Shown here: in pieces, positions 52,116-62,011 of the stretch
How positions within the stretch are numbered: position 1 is the stretch's first letter
Layout of the letters: every line of letters starts with the position of its first letter
Origin: Phyllobacterium calauticae
Lineage (GTDB): Bacteria; Pseudomonadota; Alphaproteobacteria; Rhizobiales; Rhizobiaceae
DNA length: 64,000 bases
Assembly (NCBI RefSeq): GCF_019991125.1
Contig: NZ_JAGENB010000002.1
Span: forward strand, 744,001-808,000
Direction: 5' to 3'
Position numbers and translations under genes: made by a program
The notes under the pieces: generated by a model
The model's input: only the letters and a program-made list of their open reading frames with translations
What the model was told of the DNA's origin: nothing
Databases searched by the model: none

Positions 52116-55100
52116 ATGGCTAGTCAAATCAAAACAGTAAAACTGGTGGAGAGCAATTCTTGGTTGCTTGGCGCTCGTGAGTTGAACCCCATCATCGCGG
52201 GGTTGATACCGGGACTGATTGATCCAGTCCCAATTCAACTGCGTTTTTGGCGGGCGGATGATCTCGTTATATTGACGCTTAAGCTGTACAATCTCGCAAT
52301 CACAAGCGCAGCAGGCGGACGTAGAATTGCTCCGCTTGATGGCAAAAAGCCTGCTTTTCTCGCCGTCTGCCATCAACCGCAAGCGTTTGCGGAAGAAGTA
52401 TTCGCGGATGTATCGCTTGATGAGACACCAAGCGCGCTCGCACCGAATGATTTGCCAGCAGCGCTCCGGTTGGCAGGACGGAGCCGGGTTGTCTATCAAT
52501 TCCCGAGCGGAACCACCGACTGGGACGCCTCGGCCGCCGGATTTCTCGATGCCATGACGTCCTGGCCGCTTGCGCGCGTGCCGCTGAGTCCGCCGCGTCT
52601 CTCCTTTCTGTCTCCATCGTACCGGGTAGTGCTCTCTTCATTGGCTGCAATAAGTCGAACTGCTCCCGTCATGAAGGCAAAACCCGATTTGGCCATCAAT
52701 ATCGCGCGCACGGTGCGTCGTGCTGCTCAGAACGCCGATGCTCTCACGACGCAATCTGTACGCGAGGCGGCGCTGCATGTCGGTGCCGTTGTCGAGAGCC
52801 TGCTATCCGGCCGGGGTATCCGTGCATCCGACGTTCAACAGGCTCAGCATGCGGCGGAGTTACAACTCGTGGATGCGTTCGCAGAACGTTTCGCGGGTTC
52901 GAACGATGTCGGTTCCCTGGTCGGAGTCATTCCTGGGCTATTGCTTCTCTTCTATCCCAGGCAACCCGCTTACAATCAGACGGCGCTCGAAATTCCCTAT
53001 CGGCTGTTGTTGTCGCCGATAGAGGATGATGTTGGCTTCTCTCATGCGCAAAGCCCCGTTGTCAGGGGCGAGAAAAACCGGCGTGTCGAACTGTGGCACA
53101 GCCGGCTTGGGGCGACCCAGGGGGCAAAACGCGTTGATGCGACGGAAAACCCCATTTCAATCTCTGCGATCTGGAGCCCCGATTTCCCGAATCCTTCCGC
53201 TAGCGAGCCGCCTTTTCAGATGTCACTCTCGGGAGGTGATCGCGCAGACCTCGTTCGGCTGACGGCCGACGAAACGGCTCTGTTGCCCATTTCGAGCAAA
53301 CCCTATCAACCTATTCCTGCTTCTGCCCATCGCTTGATGCTCACGTCGCTTGGCGGATGGCTGGATGTTGACGGAACCTGGATGACGCGGCCTGTCGGAC
53401 CGAATGGGTTGCCGCTTTCGCTCATCAAATGGGTGCACCATGCTGCGATGGGGCGCGACTATGCCGTCGAAGTCCTGCGCGTGGGAATGCTGATGCCGCT
53501 TGGGCATCGTGCTTCGGTGTTGAAGATTACCGAGCGTAGATTTCAAACGGGCCCTGACGGTGGCCGTATCGCCGTGCTTCGCCAGAGGTTGCGCATTCTG
53601 TTGATCGAATCCGTTCGGGCATATCCCCTGCCGGGGCAACCTCACGCAGGACGGGATTTCCCATTCACGTCTGTTGAAATCCTCACCAAACAGACTCCGA
53701 ATCTCGCGCCCCCTTCGGACCAGGAGGATTTTTGGCCCCAGATTGTGGTCGCTCCCGGGAAACAAGAGGATTTCCGTTTTACAATCAAGGCGGTAGATCT
53801 GGGAGGGAACGTTGCCCGCTTTGATCTGCCGCTTCACTTCGTTTCCGAAGCCAAGCCAACTGCTGGCGCAGCAGGTCAATACAATGGCCCCGACCAAGCG
53901 GTTCCCGGCCGGACGTCGGCCGATTTGCAGAAACAATTGTTGCAGCTGGCACCTGGTCCAGGGTCGGTTACTTTTCCGATTGATGAATTGCATTTCCGCG
54001 TGAAAGACGTGCCCGGCTGGAAGGGTGGCAACGGTCCACGTTGCTATCCCCTGATTGCGACCGTGCGTCTTCAGTCCACCGAAATCGCGCAAATGACCGG
54101 CGGTGAAGGGCTTGGAAACTTCGAGTATGCCGATCACTATCTGGGTGCAGGATTTGGCGGCTCCAATGCCGGGAAATTGTTCCTTGCAGCCAAAGACATG
54201 TCGTTGGTTGCAGATCTTGGGGGCGGCGGAAGATCGGACAAATCCGGTGGCTTCGTCCAACCGACCTTCGGGGTTGTCGGCCTGTCACAGGAGTTTGGAC
54301 ATGTCGGAGGCACAGCGACGGGAGACTCCGCGACATTTGCCGGCGGCAGTTTTCAGCCGGACAAATGGTTTCCATCAGCCAAAATCTTTGGCGGTATCGA
54401 TCTGAAGGATCTGCTCGTGCCGCTGGTCATGAGCGAGGCCAGCCATATTCCACAACTCAAAACAACACGCACGAAGGAACAGGTTGAAACCAGCTTCGAG
54501 CACCATGTCGCAACGCTTCCCGACAAGGTCCTTGTCTTGAAGATGAATCAACGTGGCACATCCACCTTTGACGTCAAGGCGGCAACCATAACCTATCTGC
54601 AAGTCGCAAAACCCAAATCCGCGGCAGATCAGGTGGGTTCGGGGCCAGGCAGTTACGCCCGCGACGCCGGGTTGAAGGACCCCGAGGCCTACGTTGAAGC
54701 CAAGCTCACATGGTTCAAATTCGACTTTTTCGGAGCGATTATCGTCAGCTTCGATTCATTCAGCTTCAAGGCGGGCACCGCGAAGGGAATGGAACCTGAT
54801 CCCAAGCTGGCTGGTACCGATCCAATCATGTTCGGTGGCCCGCTCGCTTTTCTTGAAACGCTGCGCCGATCCGCGTTTGGCGGCTCCTCATCCGGAGGTG
54901 GTGGAGGCAGTGGCGGCGGCGGCGGTGGCAGTGGCGGTGGAAGCGGCTCTTCCAAACCCGGTTTTGGCTTTAAACCGATCATAAAACTTGAGAACGGTGG
55001 CTTGACGGTTGGCGGAAAATTCGGTGTTCCGAGCGTCGTTCTGGGTGTTTTCACGCTCAAGAACATCATGATTTTTGCGGCGATTCAGTTGCCGTTCGAC

Positions 55101-55622
55101 GGCCGTCCGCTCGTTTTCAAATTCGGTTTTGCCGAAAGGCAGAATCCGTTTCAGTTGACGGTCGCTCTTTTTGGCGGCGGCGGTTTTGTCATGCTCGGGA
55201 TGACCTCCAAAGGTATTCAGGAAATCGAGGCTGCACTTGAGTTTGGCGCTTTTGCTGAACTTGATTTCGGCATCGCCTCCGGTGGCATCTATGTGAAAGG
55301 CGGTTTGTACTTCCACTGGAACGAGCCCGATCGGCTTACGGTGTTCAAGGGCTATGTTGAAATGGGCGGAGAGGTACAGGCGTTGGGCCTTATCTCCGTG
55401 TCGATCATCCTCAACTTGTCCCTTGGATATTACAAGCAAGGCACCACGTCCGTGGTCAAGGGCCAGGCCGTTTTGACCGTCGAAGTTGATATTGCTTTCT
55501 TTTCCGTCAGTGCGAGCGTCGTTGTTGAACGCAGTTTTGCGGGCTCAGAATCGGATCCGCGTTTCATAGACTTCGTACCTACCCCTGCTGTTTGGCACGC
55601 TTATGCCAACGCTTTTGCCTGA
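52116..55622 (+). CDS. Giant protein of unknown function, with Gly/Ser linker and beta-rich C-terminal domain
   Basis: A 1168-residue protein with no signal peptide or membrane helix. It begins MASQIKTVKLVESNSWLLGA after a strong GGGGGAGAG site. Residues 1-330 contain phrases such as RVELWHSRLGATQGAKRVDA; near residue 555 KAVDLGGNVARFDLPL occurs, a motif shared with the next protein. At about 921-948 lies a flexible linker of repeated glycine and serine. The last 220 residues are made of regular hydrophobic strands (PLVFKFGFAERQNPFQLTVA, SVSIILNLSLGYYKQGTTSV, VEVDIAFFSVSASVVVE), like a beta sandwich or solenoid. I recognise no enzyme motif. The partner gene begins 12 bases downstream. Confidence 0.8.
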   Translation: MASQIKTVKLVESNSWLLGARELNPIIAGLIPGLIDPVPIQLRFWRADDLVILTLKLYNLAITSAAGGRRIAPLDGKKPAFLAVCHQPQAFAEEVFADVSLDETPSALAPNDLPAALRLAGRSRVVYQFPSGTTDWDASAAGFLDAMTSWPLARVPLSPPRLSFLSPSYRVVLSSLAAISRTAPVMKAKPDLAINIARTVRRAAQNADALTTQSVREAALHVGAVVESLLSGRGIRASDVQQAQHAAELQLVDAFAERFAGSNDVGSLVGVIPGLLLLFYPRQPAYNQTALEIPYRLLLSPIEDDVGFSHAQSPVVRGEKNRRVELWHSRLGATQGAKRVDATENPISISAIWSPDFPNPSASEPPFQMSLSGGDRADLVRLTADETALLPISSKPYQPIPASAHRLMLTSLGGWLDVDGTWMTRPVGPNGLPLSLIKWVHHAAMGRDYAVEVLRVGMLMPLGHRASVLKITERRFQTGPDGGRIAVLRQRLRILLIESVRAYPLPGQPHAGRDFPFTSVEILTKQTPNLAPPSDQEDFWPQIVVAPGKQEDFRFTIKAVDLGGNVARFDLPLHFVSEAKPTAGAAGQYNGPDQAVPGRTSADLQKQLLQLAPGPGSVTFPIDELHFRVKDVPGWKGGNGPRCYPLIATVRLQSTEIAQMTGGEGLGNFEYADHYLGAGFGGSNAGKLFLAAKDMSLVADLGGGGRSDKSGGFVQPTFGVVGLSQEFGHVGGTATGDSATFAGGSFQPDKWFPSAKIFGGIDLKDLLVPLVMSEASHIPQLKTTRTKEQVETSFEHHVATLPDKVLVLKMNQRGTSTFDVKAATITYLQVAKPKSAADQVGSGPGSYARDAGLKDPEAYVEAKLTWFKFDFFGAIIVSFDSFSFKAGTAKGMEPDPKLAGTDPIMFGGPLAFLETLRRSAFGGSSSGGGGGSGGGGGGSGGGSGSSKPGFGFKPIIKLENGGLTVGGKFGVPSVVLGVFTLKNIMIFAAIQLPFDGRPLVFKFGFAERQNPFQLTVALFGGGGFVMLGMTSKGIQEIEAALEFGAFAELDFGIASGGIYVKGGLYFHWNEPDRLTVFKGYVEMGGEVQALGLISVSIILNLSLGYYKQGTTSVVKGQAVLTVEVDIAFFSVSASVVVERSFAGSESDPRFIDFVPTPAVWHAYANAFA

Positions 55623-55634
55623 GGAGGTCCCAAA

Positions 55635-58600
55635 ATGGTCGATCGCACACAACAGTTGATCTGGACGGCGCTTCCAAACGGCACCACAGCCGATCGCAAG
55701 AGCCTGCGCCTGTCCGTGCTCGTATCTCCCCGCCTTGTGACGACGGCAACGCCCGGAGAACCATTGAAGCTGTTTCCTGATTTTCTGGATTGGGCCGCGC
55801 GGGTTGCTGCCGCAAAGCTCGCTGTACGATTTAACGGCAACATTACCGAGGCCGTCTTCGAGACGTTGCCGGAGGTCAATGTGCAGCGACGCCTGTTTGA
55901 TGAGAAGACATTCGTTCGCGCTCATCAGTTTGAGGACCGTCAGAATACGAGCGTTTTAACGTCACCAGCCGTGGCGCTCGCAAAGGATATTGCCGAGATT
56001 TATGGCACGATGGCGGCAAAATGCGAAGATGAACTCCCGTCGCGTCTTTCATGGTTCGGGCTGCTTGAAGGTATAGGTGGTAAAGGTGAGCCGCGCGCGG
56101 CCGACGTTTTCAGGCTATTGCGGTCTCGCCGCCGCGAGCGAATCCCGGCGAACCGATCTCCACTGAACGGTACGCGGTTGGGGCGCTTTGCCTTGGCCAA
56201 CGCGTATAACACGCCGCTATCCGGACTTCGGACAGACACGAGATTGAAGGCCGGACCAGACGATCCTCGCGAGGACGTCTCATGGCAGACACATGATTTG
56301 GTTCCTCTGCCAGATCCTGGCGCTTTCCGGGAGGATATTGATTTCCACCGTATCGTCTCCCTTCTGTCGCATCATCCCAGACTTCTGCGCGCGAGCGGTT
56401 TTCGACTTGACCTCTTGCTGCCGCGCGATGTTTTCCCAAGGGATGTCGACGACCAGCTGGAGCTGATTGTCGATTGGAAAAAAACCAATTCGGTCAGCAC
56501 ATTGCCCGACATCTTTCCCGCCACGCGTACAATCTTGCACGATGACCGTTTCGCGCCAGCGCCGCGCCCTGCGGGCACCCCCATGGTCAGTGACGGATAC
56601 GTCTTGCTTGGGGACAGCAGCCTTGTTGAAGTGGATGTCAATGGATCGGCGCTCAAGGTTCGGCAGTTCGCCATCAACATCGCCAATACTGACCGGCGCG
56701 AGCTGGAGATTGGCAACCAGTCACTCGACGGCCGGGATCCGGTCGCACCCGAGCCCGACAGGGCTGGCGCCCCGGCACTGCGGTCAGGCGGTATTGTTCT
56801 TGCCAGTGACGGAACGGGCTATGCCCTTGAGGAGGCCTTCGATCGGTCCACCAAAATACAGAGCCAGCTTGCGACCAACCAACCCATCGTGCTGTTTCAG
56901 GAAGACTTGTTGCGTGGCGTGCGGGCCGACGTATCGACGGGAGGAGGGACCTGGCGCTCACTCTGCCGGCGCGTCAGCACCTATCGCTTTCTCGTTGACA
57001 ATTCCACATTGCAGGTTGCCGATGAGGAAGGAAATGTGCGCTTGGCCGCATCAGGGTCTGCGGACGGTTCGGAACCTGATCTGTTGAAGGTCGATGCGGC
57101 GATACTTAGCTGGGATGGATGGAGTCTGACAGCGCCGCGTCCTGGCCGCGCGATTGATCCTGCCGATAAGGTTGGTGATCCGGAAAGCCTTGCGCCGCCC
57201 GGCTTGCCATTGGAGGTTGACCATGTTGCCACAGCAAGGTCTTTGCCGTCGTTGCGGTTCGGTCAAAGCTACCAGGTCAGGATGCGCACTGTCGATCTTG
57301 CGGGCAATGCGCGCCGGCTGGACGAGAATGCAACGACGTTGAACGGTGTCGAAACTCCGCCAACGGTTTATTATAGATTCGAGCCGGTTGAGGCTCCGAA
57401 CTTTGCTTTGGTTGGCGCACCGGATCTGCTTCCACCGTTACACGGAGAGAGCCTTCAGGTTGCGGCGATCAGAACGTTCAATGTGACGGAAGGCGATAAT
57501 GCGGTACCAACCGCCGAAGTGACCTCCCGCCATGTTGTGCCGCCGTCGGGCTCTCAACGCATGGCAGAATTGCATGGCATGCTGGATACGGGTGGCCGGT
57601 TGGATCCGGTATCATACAATCTTCTTGTCGCTCGCGATGGTGAGCTTGCTACTCTTGCCGCAGATGCAAGCGAGCAAAGATTCCCCGTCGCTGAAGCGGT
57701 GTTTACGCTGCCGTTTCTGCCTGACCCGCTGTCCCGTGTTTGCCGCGTGCGCATTGCGGGCTATGGCGACGGCAGTACGGAAACATTGGAGGTTCCCTTT
57801 TATTCGCCTGGATCGGCATGGCCGGATGCCAGCTCTTTTCGGATAGCAATCGGCGAGGGGCCGCGTGGTTCAAATTTTGATCCTGCCCAGCGGATATTGT
57901 TCGTCCCGTTGGAGAAAGGCGAACATGTGCGTGTGCGCCTCAGCCATGCACTCGAACGCAAGGATCTTGCGCTGCTGGGTATTTATCAGTGGGGAATCGA
58001 GCACGCAAAGCCTGATCAACAACTGGCATTGGAAGAGCGCGCGGTTGAGGGGCGACACTGGATGTTAACGCCGTGGCGCGATCTGGACCTCGTTCATGCG
58101 GTCCAGAAGCCGCTTGTGCGCCCCGCGATAGAGTCGCTGGTGATCGGTCGGGCAGTTGGCAAGACAGCGTGTGCAATTGGATTCGCAACGCCCGTTGACA
58201 GCCTCAGCACGGAGAAGCTGGATCTTTCCGGTCACTGGCTTGATCCGGTCGATGACGTGACCGAACCATTGCCGCGTTGGCATGTCGGTGGTGGCCATGC
58301 CGCTGAACTCAAACTTGCGCGGCTGGAGGCACCCGGCAGGTCTCCTGCAGGGCACCGCGTTTTTCTGAAAGATGAAGTTGCGCACACTTTCCCCGATACG
58401 CGTTATCGCCGTGTCGGGTACACCCTTGCTGCAACAACACGCTTTGCACAGTTCATGCCGGAAGCGCTTCGCGAACCAACGCATGCCGCCGATTTGATCG
58501 TAACGTCCGACGAAGTGATCGGTTTCGTGCCGAACAGTGCGCCACCGCCAGCTCCCGATATTGTCTATGTTATCCCGACTTTTGGCTGGACCCGGGTAAC

Positions 58601-59663
58601 CGACGGCAATGAGCAACGCAGTTACCGGGATGGTGGCGGATTGCGCGTCTATTTGAGGCGACCCTGGCTGGTAACCGGCGCAATGGAGATGCTTGGTGTG
58701 ATCTTGCCTCCCACAGGAATGGCTGCAGCGGAGGTTGATACAAAACTTGGAGGTTTTGTGACGCGTTGGGGCGGTGATCCAACTGCTGAAAACAACAGCT
58801 TGGCAGATGGATCACCGGCTCGCAGCCGGTTTCCGGCAGCAGTTTATCAAGGCCCGATCGCACCGGATCGTCTTGATCCGATATTTCCGAAATCGGAAGG
58901 TGAACTGCCCGCCGCACAACTTCCGGTCACACAGCTGCCTATGCCGGGCACCCCGGCAGATGTACGCGTGGAGGTTGCTCCGCATTTGGTGGGTTTTGAC
59001 GCGGAACGTCAACTTTGGTTTGCAGACATCGTCCTTGATCCCGGGCTCAGCTACATGCCCTTCATTCGGCTGGCGCTCGCACGGTATCAACCGATCTCTG
59101 CTCCCGGGGCGCATCTGTCGCCATCCGCCATTGCAGAGATTGTCCAGCTTACCAATGATCGTTTGGCAACCCTGGTTCGCAAGGATGCGCTTCATTATCG
59201 CGTTGGATTGTTCGGAATTCCCTTCGTCGGCGTGTTTCAGAAGTTCGGCGCGCGACGCCGGCAGGCTCGTTCTCAAATCGAGGTTCTTGTCGAACGCCTG
59301 GAAAAAGCAGCAGACGAAGATTTCGGTTGGGAGCCGCTGCAAGGCGCTCAGGTGGTCAAGGTGTCTCAGCGCCAGGGCACTAAGGTCGTGAGCCGCAAGC
59401 GCGCTGCGTCTGCGGAAACCCTGCGTCAGCAGAGGGATTTCCTGCAGTTGACAGCAAGCGGCAACCTGTTGTCAGGACTCCTCATGCCGGAGATCGCAAG
59501 CTATGACGTCATTCTGCCCCGCGCTGCAAAAGATGGCGAACGCTTCCGGCTTGTGATTGCCGAGCGCGAACCACGTCCCACCGATCAACACGAGGCAATT
59601 GGTGACAACGGAGCGCGCGAATATCGGATCGTTTATCTCGAGATGTTCGCGCTTCAGACCTAG
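55635..59663 (+). CDS. Giant protein of unknown function, partner of the preceding gene
   Basis: A 1342-residue protein, no signal peptide. It starts MVDRTQQLIWTALPNGTTAD with GAGGAGGT in the 12-base gap after the preceding stop, so translation is coupled. Visible are RHLVPLP-like beta segments, VRMRTVDLAGNARRLDENA near residue 555, several proline-rich connectors, and a lysine/arginine/glutamate-rich helical tail (RRRQARSQIEVLVERLEKAA). It reads like a multi-domain, fibronectin-like scaffold. No enzyme, ATPase or phage-structural motif was recognised. The pair could be a surface, secretion or phage-tail-like assembly; none is supported by more than architecture. Confidence 0.8.
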   Translation: MVDRTQQLIWTALPNGTTADRKSLRLSVLVSPRLVTTATPGEPLKLFPDFLDWAARVAAAKLAVRFNGNITEAVFETLPEVNVQRRLFDEKTFVRAHQFEDRQNTSVLTSPAVALAKDIAEIYGTMAAKCEDELPSRLSWFGLLEGIGGKGEPRAADVFRLLRSRRRERIPANRSPLNGTRLGRFALANAYNTPLSGLRTDTRLKAGPDDPREDVSWQTHDLVPLPDPGAFREDIDFHRIVSLLSHHPRLLRASGFRLDLLLPRDVFPRDVDDQLELIVDWKKTNSVSTLPDIFPATRTILHDDRFAPAPRPAGTPMVSDGYVLLGDSSLVEVDVNGSALKVRQFAINIANTDRRELEIGNQSLDGRDPVAPEPDRAGAPALRSGGIVLASDGTGYALEEAFDRSTKIQSQLATNQPIVLFQEDLLRGVRADVSTGGGTWRSLCRRVSTYRFLVDNSTLQVADEEGNVRLAASGSADGSEPDLLKVDAAILSWDGWSLTAPRPGRAIDPADKVGDPESLAPPGLPLEVDHVATARSLPSLRFGQSYQVRMRTVDLAGNARRLDENATTLNGVETPPTVYYRFEPVEAPNFALVGAPDLLPPLHGESLQVAAIRTFNVTEGDNAVPTAEVTSRHVVPPSGSQRMAELHGMLDTGGRLDPVSYNLLVARDGELATLAADASEQRFPVAEAVFTLPFLPDPLSRVCRVRIAGYGDGSTETLEVPFYSPGSAWPDASSFRIAIGEGPRGSNFDPAQRILFVPLEKGEHVRVRLSHALERKDLALLGIYQWGIEHAKPDQQLALEERAVEGRHWMLTPWRDLDLVHAVQKPLVRPAIESLVIGRAVGKTACAIGFATPVDSLSTEKLDLSGHWLDPVDDVTEPLPRWHVGGGHAAELKLARLEAPGRSPAGHRVFLKDEVAHTFPDTRYRRVGYTLAATTRFAQFMPEALREPTHAADLIVTSDEVIGFVPNSAPPPAPDIVYVIPTFGWTRVTDGNEQRSYRDGGGLRVYLRRPWLVTGAMEMLGVILPPTGMAAAEVDTKLGGFVTRWGGDPTAENNSLADGSPARSRFPAAVYQGPIAPDRLDPIFPKSEGELPAAQLPVTQLPMPGTPADVRVEVAPHLVGFDAERQLWFADIVLDPGLSYMPFIRLALARYQPISAPGAHLSPSAIAEIVQLTNDRLATLVRKDALHYRVGLFGIPFVGVFQKFGARRRQARSQIEVLVERLEKAADEDFGWEPLQGAQVVKVSQRQGTKVVSRKRAASAETLRQQRDFLQLTASGNLLSGLLMPEIASYDVILPRAAKDGERFRLVIAEREPRPTDQHEAIGDNGAREYRIVYLEMFALQT

Positions 59664-60232
59664 TTCCCGGATGATAGGCGAAAACGGCAGTTGAACCGAC
59701 GCAGTACGGATTTGACAGGGCGAGAAGAGGACGGGGTGAGAGACCCAAAGTTCCGTTTTTTTGAAACTGGTGTGCAGAACGGGGTTTTGAGCGACTGATA
59801 TCAGGTGTGATGTGCCACAAGCATTGTATCTGGATTGGTCACCGTAAGTGGCGACGTTTGCTACAAAAGACGGAAGTCCCGGCGAAGCACCGTAGTACGA
59901 TAACTGCCTGTTCAGTTTTATTTCGCATGATAGCTCCAATACTATGGGGTGAAGCAATAGGGTTGAGTGTCTCAGTTTATATATCGACGATTCTGGAAGC
60001 AGAGCCGTCTATCGAGACCCAAGGGAGGCAAAGGAGAAGTATGACTATTTCGCTCTCGGCGGTCTTATAATCAAGGATTCGGATAAAGAGTCCGCTAAGC
60101 GTGCTTACAACGACTTTTGTGAGAGGTGAAATATCGACTATCGGTGCGGCCCTTGTGGTGGTTGGAGGGCATTTGGTATCTCGGCAGTTGGCTCTCGTCG
60201 GCTCCCGGCAACAACCGGCAGAGTAACCAAGC
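59664..60232. other. Gap after the giant genes
   Basis: About 570 bases without a supported gene. Short frames on both strands lack family matches. The last 100 bases, before the AraC-like frame, may be the decayed N-terminal cupin part of that gene, because the protein starts in mid-domain. No strong terminator hairpin was seen directly after 59663. Confidence 0.4.
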
Positions 60233-60910
60233 GTGATCGCGTCGGGACGCGGATGCTCAATCCTGGGCTGTCGGTCGGATGACTATACTGCCCACGTCCA
60301 CGTCGTCAGGCTGATCGATGGCGAAGACGATGCCTCGCGCAATCGCTGCGGCATTTCCTTTACGCCCGGGAACGCATCCTTCCTCCTCGATATGCTGCCG
60401 GCGTTCATGCACGTCTCTGGCAGGTCAATGGGAGCCGCAGCGATCACGGCGGTTCTGGGCCTGTTGGACGGGGAGGCCGAGCGGCCCGCCATGGGACACG
60501 AGGTTGTTACAGCCAGATTGGCGGAGGTTCTGATGATCCATGCTATTCGCACATTCACCGCGGCTTCCGAAACGACCAGCGGCTGGCTTGGCGCGCTGGC
60601 GGACCCACGCATCGGGCGTGCGATCCAAAGCTTCCACAGCGATATCGCACACCCATGGACCGTTGCCGCCCTGGCCGCTGAGGCGGGTATGTCGCGGGCG
60701 GCCTTCTCGTCGACTTTTACCCGCCGCATAGGACAGGCACCGTTTGCGTATATGCGCAACTGGCGGATGACGCGCGCCCGTGCTGCACTGGCTGAACGTC
60801 ATTCCAGCGTCAGCAACGTGGCGGCGAGTGTCGGATACACGTCTCAAAGTGCGTTTGGCCATGCATTTCGCCGTACCTTTGGCGAGGCGCCGCGACAGCA
60901 CTTGGCGTGA
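60233..60910 (+). pseudogene. AraC-family regulator lacking its N-terminal part
   Basis: A 225-codon frame. The C-terminal AraC DNA-binding domain is complete: PWTVAALAAEAGMSRAAFSS, FTRRIGQAPFAYMRNWRMTR and VAASVGYTSQSAFGHAFRRT. Before it is the second half of a cupin_6-type effector domain (FLLDMLPAFMHVSGRSMG), but about 70-80 residues normally found at the start are missing. The upstream DNA has stops in all frames. It is probably an inactivated regulator, or one using a truncated domain. Confidence 0.65.
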
Positions 60911-61407
60911 GCCGGGAGCCTATCTGACGAAACCTATTTTTCTGTCCGCTACCGCCCTCGTCTGGCCCGAAAGCAGATCGGCACACTTGGCCAGTTTCAT
61001 GCCCACGCCTTTAGTATCGAAAAGCGTAGGTGAAGCGTTGATAGAAATGTCGCCACCTCATGGAGGTGCTTTCTTGTCATTTTGTTTCCTTGCTTGGAAA
61101 TACGGCCAATTCGACTGGTTTCGCCAGACTCGTATCGTCACGGAGTGAGGCCGAGACAGACCAACAGTTGGTACTTCCGCGCAGTGGAGTTCGGCGGTTC
61201 CTACCGCATCGACATCAACTTCGTCATCAGGCCTGCTTTGACCTCGAGTATGGGCCGATTGTCTTCGGAATAGCCGATGTCCCTAAGCTGATCGGCTAGG
61301 CGTATGGTCGATCGCCTTACGGAACCGTATGGTAGCGGTGAAGCGGTCGTAAAGTTGGATGTTTATGGTCTTCGATGGCGCATGGTGGCGCGCACGAAGG
61401 AATGACC
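60911..61407. other. Gap before the ABC exporter operon
   Basis: About 500 bases with no supported gene; short frames here have no family match. The promoter of the ABC operon is expected toward its right end, where CACGAAGGA (61393-61401) gives the ribosome site of the next gene. Confidence 0.4.
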
Positions 61408-62010
61408 ATGTACAAATATCTCGAAAAACACCCTGCGGTCACGATCGCCTTGACGCTCGCAGCCGCTGTCACATCAGCTTGTTTAACATTGCCGGCAGCG
61501 CATTCGGCATCGATACCTCAGGTTGAGGATTCTGCGACGGAAAAGAATCCGCCCGGAGACATCCCCGATACCCAAGTCTTTATCGAGTATCGCTCGGCTC
61601 TCGGCTTTTCTTTGAAAGTTCCCGAAGGATGGGCAAGGAAGGACGGACCGGACGGCGTCAGCTTTACTGACAAATTGGACGGCGTGGTGGTTATGGTTTC
61701 CGCCGCCGCTTCGCCGCCCTCGGTAGAATCCGTAAAGCGAGACTATGTTCCCAAAATGGAGGCCGCTGGAAAAGCGGTCAAGGTCGCTGGCGTTCGCGCC
61801 GTAAAGGTGTCTGGTGGCAATGCCATCCTGATTTCATACACCTCAGATTCGGAGCCAAACGCGGTCACGAACAAACAGGTTCGGCTTGAGAACAGACGCT
61901 ACCTTTACTTCAGGAATGGAAAACTTGCCGAGCTCGATCTGTACGCACCATTTGGAGCGGACAATGCAGATCAATGGCGCATGATGTCCCAATCGTTTCG
62001 CTGGCAATGA
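61408..62010 (+). CDS. Exported protein, first gene of an ABC operon
   Basis: A 200-residue protein: N-terminal hydrophobic helix (HPAVTIALTLAAAVTSACLT, then LPAAHS), so exported or membrane-anchored. The mature part is a single alpha/beta domain with FSLKVPEGWARKDGPDGVSF and LYFRNGKLAELDLYAPFGAD; this resembles small PsbP/LpqN-like lipid- or cargo-binding domains, but the link is weak. GAAGGA lies six bases before the ATG at 61408; an ATG at 61402 overlaps that site. Its stop is one base before the first ATPase gene, so it belongs to the exporter. Confidence 0.7.
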   Translation: MYKYLEKHPAVTIALTLAAAVTSACLTLPAAHSASIPQVEDSATEKNPPGDIPDTQVFIEYRSALGFSLKVPEGWARKDGPDGVSFTDKLDGVVVMVSAAASPPSVESVKRDYVPKMEAAGKAVKVAGVRAVKVSGGNAILISYTSDSEPNAVTNKQVRLENRRYLYFRNGKLAELDLYAPFGADNADQWRMMSQSFRWQ

Positions 62011-62011
62011 C

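Noticed and set aside
53223..54260. 345-codon minus-strand frame inside the first giant gene
   Set aside because: The plus-strand frame is continuous for 1168 codons with a strong ribosome site; the opposite frame has no family features.
52116..59663. Giant genes as non-ribosomal peptide synthetase, Rhs toxin or autotransporter
   Set aside because: No carrier, condensation or adenylation motifs, no YD repeats or RxGGxxD-type motif, no signal peptide or C-terminal barrel of an autotransporter.
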